From positions 19,592,001 to 19,656,000 of the forward strand of contig NC_079878.1 in the NCBI RefSeq assembly GCF_029227915.1: 64,000 nt of DNA. Reading direction: 5' to 3'. This document shows, piece after piece, positions 46,104 to 57,838 of the stretch. Position 1 is the first letter of the stretch. The number at the start of each line of letters is the position of its first letter. The DNA is from Hydractinia symbiolongicarpus (lineage: Eukaryota; Cnidaria; Hydrozoa; Anthoathecata; Hydractiniidae). The notes under the pieces were generated by a model. That model saw only the letters and a program-made list of their open reading frames with translations. It searched no databases and was not told the DNA's origin. A program made the translations under genes and the position numbers.

Positions 46104-46183
46104 TGACCAGTGTGGCCCAGGGTCATTTCTTCTCGTCGTCCGAGATCGTCAAAAAGAGAAAAATGGGCCTGGGGACGAGGTTG
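46104..46183. mobile_element. Fold-back MITE, CAACCTCGTCC family, 80 bp copy in opposite orientation
   Basis: The right end GGCCTGGGGACGAGGTTG is intact; the left end TGACCAGTGTGGCCCAGGG is altered. Read on the minus strand it aligns along its length with the copy at 39365-39440, including an AGAAATGACCCTGG segment near one end, so both are members of the same short subfamily. Confidence 0.65.
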
Positions 46184-46798
46184 TCTATATCAACAGCAAA
46201 ATGAATTCTCCTGCATAGTGCTATTTCAATCAGTTTCAGCCTAATCCGCCTGGATTAGTTTAGGAACAACAGCGTTGTTTTGTTAACGATTGACACTACT
46301 TGCCAACAATTGTGGTGAATGACTTGCTTGACCTTTTAACCTCTTCTTTGGTGGGAAGGAGCTCACACAAGTAGCTAGAAACAATAGACACAGCTGTATT
46401 TTTTTAAAAACTATATTATTTTAACTATAATTTGATAACTATATTATATCTCTATGACAGAGACCTGATAAATATGTTACAGTTAGACACCACAGAATTT
46501 GACGCGAGCAATAGCTTGAAGCGGTCGTCCTTAAACCTGATATTTTTATCAAATTTTAAAATTCCACATCTTTTAAATGGCGCTTAGGAGAGAGAGTTTT
46601 GTGACTTTTTCGGTTGCAATCACCAACTTTGACAACATTAAGATTCGGAGGCTGACTAATTCCTAAGTTTAAATATAGTGGTTTCTCTTTTTTCCCAAAA
46701 CCGCGCACAAAATAAACGTAACGTCTTCAAAAGTATCAAGCACTACGTACACATCGATGACAGAAGACGCTCTCCGACGAGTTCCGACGTAGAAGTTT

Positions 46799-47635
46799 TT
46801 ACACGTTTATGTCCGTCAACATTACTGACGGTGAAGACAATACCGGCTGGTGTGACGGAGATATAACTATGGGTTCAGTTGTCGTAAAACGCCATCCATC
46901 AACACAATCGCTGACATTGTTTTCGTAGTGCAGGTTGGCCGTCATATTATGGCTAAAACGTATGTTAATCCTGATACCAGTTTGCCAAAAATCATGCGTA
47001 AAAGTAAGCATAAAAATACATTTAAATATGACCAATGTCCATTCTGCACTCTGCGCCACGTTTTCACCGTTTCTGTTATGATGCGTTAAACCAGGTATCA
47101 TAAACACAGCAAATATGCCCAAGTTGACCATCAAGCCACACACGCAGCAAAAACGCACAATAAACAAAAAGCAACTGTGTTTCATTTTGTACGTTATATA
47201 TGTTTGCATGGTAGCGTACAAGGTAGCTCCAACAAAATATAGACCAGCTCCTATGAAGTGGAGTGTTATATACGAAGACAATTGAAAACACGCAACGATT
47301 ATTTTGCCAAAGACGAATACCAAGCCAAAACTGAATGATACTTTATTTAAAACACTGCCCATTTTGTACTCGTTTTTTATTTGATAAAACTTAACGATCA
47401 AGATAGCTAAGGTACATCCGCTACTCATAATCATGCCAAAAGTAAAAACACTGGAGTGAGGTTTTAAATCGCCAGTATCACTTACATACGGTACAAAGGG
47501 TAGTCTGTGGATCTTTCCATTGTTTATACCGATAAGATAAGAAAAGATACAAGCGAAACTTGAAAAGAAAACAGTTATGAGGGGCAACGAAACCAATATC
47601 CAGGAAGATTGAGACGACCGAAAACAACGACTCAT
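46799..47635 (-). CDS. DRAM/TMEM150 (FRAG1/Sfk1) family six-TM protein
   Basis: The single-exon frame gives 278 aa from ATG 47635, chosen because an acceptor (TTTTTTCTACCAG) ends 34 nt upstream; the frame itself is open further. Six hydrophobic segments lie at about residues 11-37, 62-85, 98-119, 124-148, 155-179 and 196-219. The loop after TM1 has PYVSDTGDLKP, the family's P-x-[IV]-S-D-T-G signature, and TM6 carries AEWTL with HDF after it, as in DRAM2/TMEM150 proteins. Family members sit in lysosomal or plasma membranes; DRAMs promote autophagy and TMEM150/Sfk1 members bind PI4-kinase at the plasma membrane. I cannot tell which subgroup this is. No intron in the coding part, which could reflect a retrocopy origin; the frame is intact. 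Confidence 0.8.
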   Translation of the reverse strand: MSRCFRSSQSSWILVSLPLITVFFSSFACIFSYLIGINNGKIHRLPFVPYVSDTGDLKPHSSVFTFGMIMSSGCTLAILIVKFYQIKNEYKMGSVLNKVSFSFGLVFVFGKIIVACFQLSSYITLHFIGAGLYFVGATLYATMQTYITYKMKHSCFLFIVRFCCVCGLMVNLGIFAVFMIPGLTHHNRNGENVAQSAEWTLVIFKCIFMLTFTHDFWQTGIRINIRFSHNMTANLHYENNVSDCVDGWRFTTTEPIVISPSHQPVLSSPSVMLTDINV

Positions 47636-47813
47636 CCTCAACTTTTTCTTCTGTGTGATCGGTACACTTCTGGTAGAAAAAACATTCGAGTGTATATCGT
47701 TCAAACTTTCTTTCCTCGTCTGAAAAAAATCGAAACTGTTTGTATGCACATCTTGTCAGTAATGCTTTTATGAAAAAACACAAACCAAAGCGACTCATAT
47801 TACAGGGAAATTC

Positions 47814-47946
47814 CATGCTTATTGCACGAAATCATTTCATACGACGCAAATTTAAGAAATCATCACAAATGAACACAATTGTTTGACTCAAAGTTTTTAG
47901 TAAACATTTTAGTGTGGAAAAATTAAGCCGAATACACATGCACGTT
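47814..47946. repeat. 133 bp direct repeat, copy 2
   Basis: About 97% identical to 39061-39193, same orientation. It lies about 145 bp upstream of the acceptor of the DRAM-like gene, so it may overlap its promoter or upstream UTR. The matching breaks off abruptly at both ends. Confidence 0.85.
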
Positions 47947-48265
47947 CTTTATGTAAAAACATTGTCCTCAGTGTTTTAAATTTTATGGAACATAGACGAT
48001 AACACGAGAATAAAGAAAGAACACCATTTTGTACCGGGTTTTCCTGAAAAAATACAGAAAATCTGCGTTAGATACAAATTACGTGGCTTAACTTTCGTGT
48101 AATAAGGTATCACATTGTATAAAAAAGTGACACGCTGCAATTTTCAAAACTTAAAAAAAAGAAACTTTATTTAGAAAATTAACTCACTTTAAAGCATGAA
48201 TCATTTATATTCAGGACAGCTTTAATTGTTGAAATTTTAATGTTTTACGTGAATTGAATAGAAAC

Positions 48266-51200
48266 CTAATCGCACACGTACGAAACTTTTCCTGTTTCCT
48301 TTTCAACAACAGCATCTTTAGCGTGTATAGCAAATCTGTGAAAAAGTAAATCAACAAGGTCGGTCGATAAGAAAGTAACACATTCATTAGTGCTCACAGA
48401 GGATATCGAAACAATAAAACGTTCTACAAATTGTTACACTATGTTTTTACAATTACATACTCTAAATACATCTACAAATTATGCCTTAAATAAACAAAAA
48501 GGTATTTGTTAATCCCCAAGGGTCAGGCTCAGTGTTAGAACTCTCTGGGGAAAAAATAACCAACAAATATTAACAAAAACGTGAATACAAAAAATTATCC
48601 TAAAACAAATAAACAACTTAGTTGAAAGTTTGAACAGCAACATTAAAAGATAAACACATGCCGGGAAAAAATACAATCAATTTTCATCAACAAAAGAATA
48701 TAAAACCTAAGTTTACAAAGAGTATAAAAAGAATACATAAATTAAAAAGCCTAAATTATTAGCCTAAATTACAAGGAATAAACTATTAACAATAATAAAT
48801 ACATATACAATATATACATATAAATATATTAGGTGCTACAAAAACCTCATATGTTATCGCTTTTTTAAATAGTTACGAGAGGAAAAAAACATGATATATT
48901 TACCATAGTAAATTTTAAAAATCCTATATTTTACATAGCTGATCTTTGTAAAGGTCTGAAAATAGGGTTTCGATTATTTTGTTACTGCTGAAATACATCA
49001 AACAGAAGATTAAGTTCAATTGACTTCAATGAGCTATAAAATCAAATGTATCACACTGTAAATAACCATGAACAAAAACAACAAACAAACGCAGTTGCAT
49101 TTACTTATCGGCATACAGCAGAACAATGGCTATGATATACATAGCTGCTGCTGACCATCCCGCACCATAAGACCAGGAGAAAGACACATCAAGATCGTAA
49201 AATGTGCTTGTATATACACACAATCCAATGATGATCACCAACGCTAAAAAACATTTATATATACATAAATACACATTAAATATACATTATGAGAAAAAGC
49301 AAACTATTTTTAGTATTTTTATAGTTTCACTCCATACATGAAGTCTCTGTATGAATATAACAAGACATGGCATATTAGTTAAGATTAAACCACATCGACC
49401 GACTGATAGCCTTGTGGTAGAGTGTTCGCTTTCAGTGCGGGAGGTCTTGGGTTCAAACCCCGGCCGAGTCATGCCAGAGACAATAAAAGTGTGAATCTAT
49501 CCTTTCTGCTTAGCGCTCAGCATGAGAATAGGATTGATATCTTAGGTGGTTGTCTAGTTGAGCGATTGCTGTGCTTCCACGACTTTCGTAGCTCAAATGG
49601 GAGCTTTAAATGCGCTAGGACCCCCTTCGCAGGACCCTCGTTGATAGCAGTACCAATAGGAACTGAAGAGGCTATTCCTGGGTAAATAATAGTAATAATA
49701 ATAATAATAATCAATACTACTTTGTGCAAACGGAAAATTTAAAAACTGAGCACAAACACACTTTATATAGTATATAATCAGTAATATTGTGAAATTTTAG
49801 AATTTTGTTTGCTTTTTGAAATTTTAAAAGATATGTTTATTTGTTCTTAGCCTTAACATCTGCTTTGAAAGATTTTGAGGCTGAGAACAACGTTAAAAAT
49901 GGGCTAGTTACAGTTTCTGCAATGTCAGAACTGTGGAAAGTCAATACAACTGCCTGTGAAGGTTTGAAAAATTAGGAAATTAGACTATTTTAGCCAAAGT
50001 CCATTTGTGAAAATTTAGTCCAGTGTTTTGAGAAGTTAAAAGTATCTGTTAAAAAACAAAGAATGTAAATGATTGCTTGTGGATTAAATAACCCTTTTTT
50101 ATCCAATACTACAACAAAATTGTAAATTTTTTTCATCTACAACATTCAATAGTTCAAAAAATTTCATCCAGCAAGGTACAACCTATGTCACAAAACCGAA
50201 ATATTCATATGCATTTAACAGAATGATAAAACGATAAGTAAAATATATTTACCAGACAAAAAGTAACATATCACAACTCGGCCCACTGGGAAGAAATATT
50301 TGCCAGTAACACAATATGCAGTCACAAAGATGAAACCGATTAATGTCAAAATCATAGCAATGATGTACGTTGCAATCAATGTATCTCGTCTTGCTATAAA
50401 AACATATACATAGAAACTATAAAACTTTAAAACACCTTTTAATAATTCTAAGAACTATATATATTTGCATTTCTGTTCATACTATAAAGTAACAATAAAA
50501 CTTATGCAATCAGCCTGATTTTTTAATTAGTGTAGGGTTCAATCAAACCTATCAGGAGTCTGGCAGATTAGATTAACAAAAATTTTTCTTCATTTTAAAC
50601 TAAGAATTGTTTTATTTGTCAAAGTCAAATAAAAAATTTAATATAGTCCACCTATTTAAAGGGTGAAAAAGTAAGCTGTGATCTTAGTACATGATTATGT
50701 CCTTTTTCTTATCGTGAAGATTAAAACTTGGTTGCTATTGTGGTTTAGATTTATTAAGGGTTGAAGTTAAAACACAATTATACCACACTGAGAACCAAGT
50801 TTATTTTTTTAAAGACTGAATTGGTGGGCAACTGAAAATACTTCTGCCTTTTTAATCAAGTGAAGAAGAAAATTTAAAGTCTTTACGAAGGTGTTGAATG
50901 CATAATATCATTTGAAACCCAAGATGCACATGTGCTATGATTATTTGATCTAAATCTCGGACATGCAAAGTCGTTTGCCTAAGCCTGATATTACAAGGCT
51001 GGGAAATCAACTTTCATATTTCCAAAAGTGAAGGTGTAAGAAGAAATTTGGAACAATTCGGCAAGTATTGCAACTATTTTAATTTATAAAACAGGATTTA
51101 GAAATAATTTAAGTGGATCTCACATTGAAATAAACACATCACAGCATTGAGACGTAAATCGCACAACTAGAACGTTTCAGTTGATTCTTTTGTTGCTCCA

Positions 51201-51829
51201 CCCTGCAAAAATACCTGCCCCTGTTCACCAACAATTAGTTAAAAAGTTGTTTAAGAGATGGTTTATAACCATAACCATAAAGTAATGTAAAAAGCCGAAT
51301 TGTCAAATTGTCGCTGGGGCAGTTTGTTGAGATAATCACGTAATATTACGGATTGCATAAGGTACACTTTTCGATTTATCATTATTATCAATCATCAGTA
51401 ATTGACTAGCTATATATATACATGCTTTTATTGTTTGGGCTAAGAAAAACTTGTAAAAAATACATACGGAACCAATCATCCACACTATCTGGAACTTGAA
51501 AATCTTCACAGTCTTTTTCCTCACTGTCATCATGGACCTCAGTGTCGTGGTTATAATATATGGTTTCACACTGTTCAAAAAGGCCTACTCTGAAGCGGCT
51601 AACTCTACCAGGTTTCTACGAAAAATATGATTCATGAAGTATAGCTATCATGAACAAAGATTAAAGTGTTTTGAAAAACAATATGAAGAAAAAAAACACA
51701 GCATAAATTACTTACCACATCATTTGCTTTCTTCTCAAACTCGTACCAGTAATTTGTCGCAAGAGATATGATGATAATAAGTATGCTAAATATTGTGCAG
51801 CAATATACGGTAGCAGTTTTGTAAGTCAT
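48266..51829 (-). CDS. PMP22/EMP/claudin-type four-transmembrane protein
   Basis: Five minus-strand exons keep phase: 51716-51829, 51468-51615, 50253-50393, 49105-49243 and 48266-48335, giving about 203 aa. TM1 ends in NYWYEF; the first extracellular loop carries GLFEQC followed by an acidic stretch and DCEDF. This fits the W...G-L-[FW]-x-x-C...C signature of the PMP22/claudin superfamily. TM2 is near ATYIIAMILTLIGFIFV, TM3 near VVICYFLSALVIII and TM4 near GWSAAAMYIIAIVLL. The cytoplasmic tail ends VSYVCD. Proteins of this fold organise cell junctions or act as membrane accessory subunits. If the last intron is retained, translation stops one codon after the TM4 exon (TAA at 49101-49103). The start lies 12 nt after an acceptor. 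Intron 3 contains a SINE. The exact subfamily is not resolved. Confidence 0.85.
49397..49711 (+). mobile_element. tRNA-derived SINE, copy 2
   Basis: The head shows box A-like TTGTGGTAGAGTGTTCGC and box B GGTTCAAACCCC with correct spacing. A body of about 200 bp matches the copy at 39941-40210, and the tail is TAATAATAATAATAATAA. It is inserted in intron 3 of the claudin-like gene, opposite to the gene. An ORF across it has no meaning as protein. Confidence 0.88.
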
Positions 51830-51844
51830 TTTTGCTTTCAGCTG

Positions 51845-53421
51845 AAATGTTAAATGTCGAGAAGAAAAATTTAGAATACACAAAATATCAATAAATTGAT
51901 GACCTGCGGCTAGCTAGTTAAAAAGTCTTTGACACTCCTCCTCAGTTAAAAATTCCACGGTGTAAAACAAATGAAAGAAAGACCGGTCCCGCTCCCCCAG
52001 CACCTTTTTTGATGCCATGATCATCAAAAGCTTAGATTTCATCGTCGGTAAACTTTCCGCTACCAAAAACCGGTATAAGAAACTATGCGTCCGATAGAAC
52101 CCATTCTAAATTAACCTTTATTTGTAAATCAACCTCATCCTTAGTGTGGTTCTTGTCTTCTTGATGGCCGTCAAGTAAGCGCTAGAGCGTGTTCGATATT
52201 GGGGAACAACAAGGTTGAAACGCTAATCCAACGGTGAACAAAGTTGGGGACGAGGTTGCTTTAATATCAAATTTAAGACATTGTTTTACGTTACGGCACA
52301 TTTCCCTTGAGAAAAATGATCACCAGTTACTAAGTTCAGATACAGACAGTTCAAAATCCGAAAATTAAAAACAAAAGAACTTTTAGTTAACATTAATTGT
52401 CTATTCACTTGTTTTTAAAAAATTTAAAATGTTACAAATATAAGTCAAACGCGCTACATGTTTCTCCAGTAACGTCATAATTTTTCCCTAATCTCAACTT
52501 CTTTTAAAACCCTAAAAAGTAGCTAGCAACGAGGAAATTCTTTTCATGTGCAGCAGTAAAAGGTTTCCACGTTTACAAAGCGAGTTGGAAGCTTAAAGAG
52601 GATAAGTTATTGCAATGTTTCCATGAAAGAGACATCTGTATGACTTATTTTCTATTAAAGTTTCCAAACCAGATTCCCCTAATGAAATTGTAGGGTATCT
52701 ACCCGTGTAGAGATAAGCCAAATCATGAAATTTATCGTCGCAATACAGAAGAGGCCCTTTCGTAGTGGACCTAAAGTATTCTGCGAAATAATGATAACGA
52801 TGATTGGGGGTATCATTAGTTATCTCCTTCTTGTTCGACTTAAAGAAGCTGATTAAACCGGAAGATAAATTACTGATTCATTTCTTTCGATAGAAATGAA
52901 AATCTGAATCAACAGGTTGAAATTGAGATAAAAAAAACACTGGTCCAGAAGATCAAAACGCGGGAGGCAAAATTGAAGAAAGACACTTGCCAAAGCCCTC
53001 ATTCGAGAAGAGAAACGAGGTATAGCATATTATGCAATGCCTGATCCCCTGTAACCGCTGACAGGAAAAGATTAAAAAAAAAACCAAAATTCTAACTTGG
53101 CTGGTCATTAGTCTTTTTTTCTATTGTTCTAAACAAAATCTCACCCTGATATTCCATAAAGCAAATTCTTTATAAAGAAAAAGCATGTTGTAGTTGCTTG
53201 GTGGACACTACCATAATTTTGAGGACTCTGGGCAGCCATTTCTAGTTTCTATTGATAAATAAAATCACGAACTAACTACTCTGCTACTGATGTGAATTAA
53301 TTCGTGTTATTATTATTTATTTATGAACATGCTTCGGGACCTGCTACAATATGCTTTTGGTAAATTGACGTGCACGTGCTAGTCAACTTCTTGCGAAAAG
53401 TGAAAAAATATACAGATCATT
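51845..53421. other. Intergenic with one fold-back MITE
   Basis: Apart from the fold-back element at 52130-52258, I see no gene. A 40-codon open stretch at about 52895-53022 (+) between acceptor-like TTTCGATAG and donor-like ACGAG/GTATAG reads as a Lys/Glu-rich coiled coil and might be an isolated exon, but nothing supports it further. Confidence 0.35.
52130..52258. mobile_element. Fold-back MITE, CAACCTCGTCC family, 129 bp copy
   Basis: The ends CAACCTCATCC and GGGGACGAGGTTG are inverted. The interior has no similarity to coding sequence. No clear target duplication. Confidence 0.55.
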
Positions 53422-53426
53422 TTAGT

Positions 53427-56212
53427 CAGGGGCGGATCTAGGATTTTTTTCTGGTTAGGCAAAATTTGATAGATTTTTTGGTTAAGTAATATCATGAGTT
53501 ATGGTGTTGTACGAGGTAAAGCGAGCGTTTTGTGTTTTTATTATAAAAGGAGCTAAAATCCTCCAAAAAGTGAGGTTTTTAGTTATTAAAAATCCTTCCT
53601 AGATTAAAAACGAAAGTGTCTTTATGGCCCAATAAATAGGCAACCTCCGTAGTTTAACACTTTATCCTCGCTAAAACATGTGGATGGAAAACGCGTCCGT
53701 TTAGTAAATTTGACTCGAAACAGGGTTAGCGTTGCCATAGTTCCTTTGAATGACATACCACACTAGTATCATCTAAGCATCTTTTTTACGTTTTACGCAT
53801 TTAATACGAGTACAAGTAATCGCTGAGTTGCAAGTTAAGGAGTTACATTATTTCAAAATATGCAATAAGTCTAATAGCTAATAATACAACAAAAAGTTAC
53901 ATTACAAGACAATTTTGTGTATAGATAGTCAACAGTAGTACAACGTAGAATTATTGTTTGGAAAATTATAGCCTGTGTTAAGAACCTGTAAATGCAAAAA
54001 GAAAAGCAGCATATAAAATATTAAAGCTTTTAAGTAGACTTACAGTGTAAGATAGCAACGCATAAGAAACGTCTACAAAAAGTTTATAGTAATTACCCCT
54101 TTATGAAGTTAATACAGTTTATATTAAGGTCACTGGTGTAGTTTTGCACCAATTTCTATTAAGCATTCATTTTAATGTTAAGAAATTTCCACAAAAGTTT
54201 ATTAAGCCAGAAAAGAGTTAGAAATTAGAAAAAAAACATCAAAACATTTAACATGTCTGCATACTATTTACCCTCACATGCCCCTGTCAACTATGTTTAA
54301 AAAGTAGTTTAATACTTTGAAATTTTTAAGAAAGTTTTAGTAACTAGGTCAATTCTGAAGATTCTCATATAAATAGCAACATATATATATACAAATTCTA
54401 CTGATATGCATAAGTTAACATGACATTTTTATTGGCTTGCAGTCTGTAACAGATGTTCTTTAACATTCAATTCTTGTTGCGATCTGTATCATTTTACGTG
54501 AAAATCATTTCTATCAGTACAAGTTACTTTGTTATATGTCCATCCATTTGATATATAGATATATATTCATTGTTTACAGTTTTGCAATATTATAAGGATT
54601 CATAACGAATCTCCTGCGTTCTTTAATTGTCAGAAGAACATTCACCATGGCTGACATCAATATATCTTATCCTAAAACAAAATTATATATGTTGTATTGC
54701 TCAACAACAAAAAAAGAAGGAATATTATACAACAAACTTGGACTATTCTTAGATTGGGTATTGTTTCATTCTTTTGTTTTAAGCAATTTTGTCACAAATA
54801 AAAGCAGCATGGGGAAGTTAAGGATCTCTTTGTGTCCTTAAACTTTTAAAATGAGCAGTGGGATGTAGTATATAAAATCTACTGTTTAAAAGTTCCAACA
54901 AAGTCAAAGTTCTTAGGAACACTCACAATCGAAACGCAAATTTCCCGTTGGGACGAGGTAGAATCCTTTGCCTTTAAGTGTATTTCACACTGTAAACATC
55001 GATTTCTTAGAGAACAAAAAGTATTTTAAACTTGTCCTCTACCTGCTTAACAGGAGCACATACCCTAGTGCGTATGATTTCAGGGACTGACAACATTCCA
55101 AAATTAGCTATCTGTAAATCCCCAGGGAAAGGGGATCTACAGACCTATTTACATTTTGCTTACACTTTTGCGTTGATAAAAGAGCTGTCCCTTAGTTATC
55201 TTACAAGATTTATTCCTTTTCCACAGACACAAAGATACACAGTTGCATAAACGGCTACACGAAGCCTGTGACCTTAAGACAATAAACAAAAAAACTAACA
55301 AAATTCCCCAACTAATACACATGCAACTTAGCAATACTCTATACCAAACTCAACATACACCTCCAAACATTTTTTGACCGCCAAGACAATGTTTACATAA
55401 ATTGCCTCAGTTATTTGGTTAGCATTGGCTTTAATAAACAAAAAATCGAGGTCAAGTTAAATTTGTTTTCATAAAAAAGAGATTAAAATCACACGTTTTG
55501 TAAGAACATCTGGTGGTTTACCACTTTTAAGAATAGTTCTTGAAACAAAAGTGTCTTAAATCCAGTAGCAGTAAAAACTAAAAGATATGAAGTATTACTT
55601 ACTTTAAAGCAATGAATTCATTGTCTCTTGCAGAGGCAGGATGAAGGTTTGGTTTGAGACAACATGGCACACGTGACAAGAAAACTTCCCTCCAGCATTT
55701 CCAATCCTTTTAATATCTGAAAGGGTTTCCAAATTTAAAACTTTTTCATTTAACTTAGCTAGCATAAAATTGCTTCGAATTATTTTAGCCACTTAAAGTG
55801 CTTCCTGCAATTGGACCTGACCCAGCTAAGCCATGTTGAAAAAGAAGCATCCACTTGTCGTCCATGTAACCCATACCCGTGGTCGTTTTAGGCGTATAAA
55901 CTTAAAAACCCACGGACGTTTTAGGCGTTTTTGTGATTTTCATTCATTCGAAACTTTAAAACCGGCGGACGTTTTAGGCGAATACATTTTTGCCTAAGAT
56001 CGCCCCGGGTTTGCTTTTAAGTAAAATATCAATGATGAAAAAATCGATAAAACACCGCATCGTCATGAAGTCGAAATCGACGGATGCCAAAACCAATTTA
56101 CAAAAATAATTCTTTTTTTTTACAGATTATTCTTTTTATAGAATTTTTTTTCTAGGCCACAAAATTAGACTTAGGCAATTGCCTAGGCTGCCTAACCCTA
56201 GATCCGCCCCTG
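53427..56212. mobile_element. 2.8 kb DNA transposon remnant with CAGGGGCGGATCTAGG ends
   Basis: The first and last 16 bases are perfect inverted copies (CAGGGGCGGATCTAGG), with further similarity in a GGTTAGGCA segment. The 5 bp repeat TTAGT borders both ends (53422-53426, 56213-56217). No transposase can be read; only short chance ORFs occur. Near 55872-55985 a GACGTTTTAGGCG motif is repeated three times at uneven spacing. The ends resemble hAT-like or related cut-and-paste elements, but a 5 bp duplication is not the usual 8 bp of hAT, so the superfamily is left open. Confidence 0.75.
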
Positions 56213-56239
56213 TTAGTTGTGGAGAGAAAGTTTGGAGCT

Positions 56240-56340
56240 ACATGCAGAGAAGTGCTAAGTACAGAAAAGAAGTGTCAAAATACAGAAGAGAAGTGTGAGA
56301 ATACAGAAAAAACTGTTTGAATCATAGAAGAGAAGTACTT
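56240..56340. repeat. Short minisatellite, about 22 bp unit
   Basis: Three to four diverged copies of a unit like ATACAGAAGAGAAGTGTGAGA follow one another immediately outside the 2.8 kb element. Confidence 0.6.
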
Positions 56341-56635
56341 TTAAATTGGAAACAAGAAGCCCTGGGGGAGGGGGGGCTCTAAGAATTTCCGCTCGCTACC
56401 AAAATATTTGATGACAACCTGCTAATTCGTTATGTTATCGTGCCAAACATTTGAAGGGGTTTGGTGCATGAAGCTCTGAAGATAAAGCACACAAGTGACA
56501 TTATATCTTACAACAAACGCAAAAAAAAAAACGCACGAAACGTGTCATAATAAACTCATATTTTAAAAGTAATTGCTAACTAAAAATACAGCCTATCATT
56601 TATTGTTGAAATTCTTGCGATTGAAACATTTATGG

Positions 56636-57025
56636 TCTTAAACGGCATTTAGTTGATAAAAATCAATATTTTGATGCGACCATCATTTTCAGCATACTTT
56701 CTTTGTTAACTGTGCCAAATTGTTGTCGAAAATAAAGTAGTTTTAATTTTGGGACCAATTTTGGCCTAAAATGACAATTAGGTAACCAGAAATCAAAATT
56801 TTGATATCACCATCATGTTCTCAGCATACTTTATTTGTTAACTGTGCCAAATTTTGTTGAAAATAAAGTAGTTTTAATTCTTGGACCAATTTTGGCCTAA
56901 AGTGACATTTAGGTGACAAAAATCAAAATTATAATGTCACCAATATGTTCAGCATACTTTTTTTGTTAACTGTGCCAAATTTTGTCGAAAACAAATACCA
57001 ATTTTGGCCTGAAACGTCATTTAGA
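56636..57025. repeat. Tandem repeat, about 130 bp x 3
   Basis: Three head-to-tail copies share TCAGCATACTTT, TTGTTAACTGTGCCAAATT and CCAATTTTGGCCT. The anchor CAGCATAC starts at 56690, 56822 and 56950, giving periods of 132 and 128 bp. No ORF runs through the units, so this is satellite-like non-coding DNA. Confidence 0.85.
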
Positions 57026-57386
57026 TGACTTCCCAGTACTTAGGAAGCTTGGGTACGAAGTTTAAATCTGTGACGTTGCAATTGACCATTTGGGACAGGG
57101 TTAGTTAGTTAGTCGGTTAATACTCAGAGGAACGTGAAATCCCAGGGTCGATTTTTTCTCAAAAAATGCTCCGAAAGAAAAAAACGACGGTTTTAAATAA
57201 TTTCCTACGCCTTCGGGCGCGGAAATTCAAATAAGTGAGCCTTAGGGACCATTGTAGTTATAATTTAAAAACTTTGTATTACAGTTATATTTATCTGGTT
57301 AAAGATATGTTAGTGTCTAACACTCAACAACCGTAGCATAGATGTTCAGTTCTCATGTGATGGTGATGTTCGTGGTGATGACTATT

Positions 57387-57459
57387 CTCGTCCCCAGAAC
57401 TCTTTAAGAATAAAACCTCGAAAACTTTCGAGTTTATCTCAAAGAGCTCTGGGGACGAG
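57387..57459. mobile_element. 73 bp fold-back element with CTCGTCCCCAG ends
   Basis: CTCGTCCCCAGAACTCTTT and its inverted copy form nearly the whole element; the centre (ACCTCGAAAACTTTCGAGT) is also complementary to itself. It matches the core of the CAACCTCGTCCCCAGG family but lacks the CAAC tips. Confidence 0.7.
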
Positions 57460-57838
57460 AGGGTGATAACTTGTGACTTTTTTACGGTCTATGTTGAGAC
57501 AATTAATATCATCTCCAAAAGGATCAAAGGAGTTTCCATTTCATGAAGTTCTTGGATATTTTTGAACCGAAAAACATACTAATTAATTTTATGATAATAT
57601 TTTTGAAAAAATAGAAAGATCGATAGAAAATATTTTTTAATATTGTCCTATCCAATTACTGTTTTCCAAAAAAATTATTGTTGTGTTAAGTTTTCTGTTG
57701 AGCAAGTATAGTGGCTTTTAGCATCGAAGAAAGATTAGGGAGAACGTAACATGCTGAAAAATAAAATTCAAAGCATAAGCGATGGAGAGTACAAACACGT
57801 TGCGGTTGTGTGTACGTGTATTTAAGTATTCTCAATGG

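Noticed and set aside
49397-49470. A genuine tRNA gene
   Set aside because: Box A and B are present, but the cloverleaf pairing is not convincing and the sequence continues into a SINE body with a second copy elsewhere.
49422-49685. 87-codon ORF in the claudin-like gene's intron
   Set aside because: It is contained in the tRNA-derived SINE.
52895-53022. Lys/Glu-rich open stretch between acceptor- and donor-like sites
   Set aside because: Only 40 codons, no neighbouring exon, no family resemblance.
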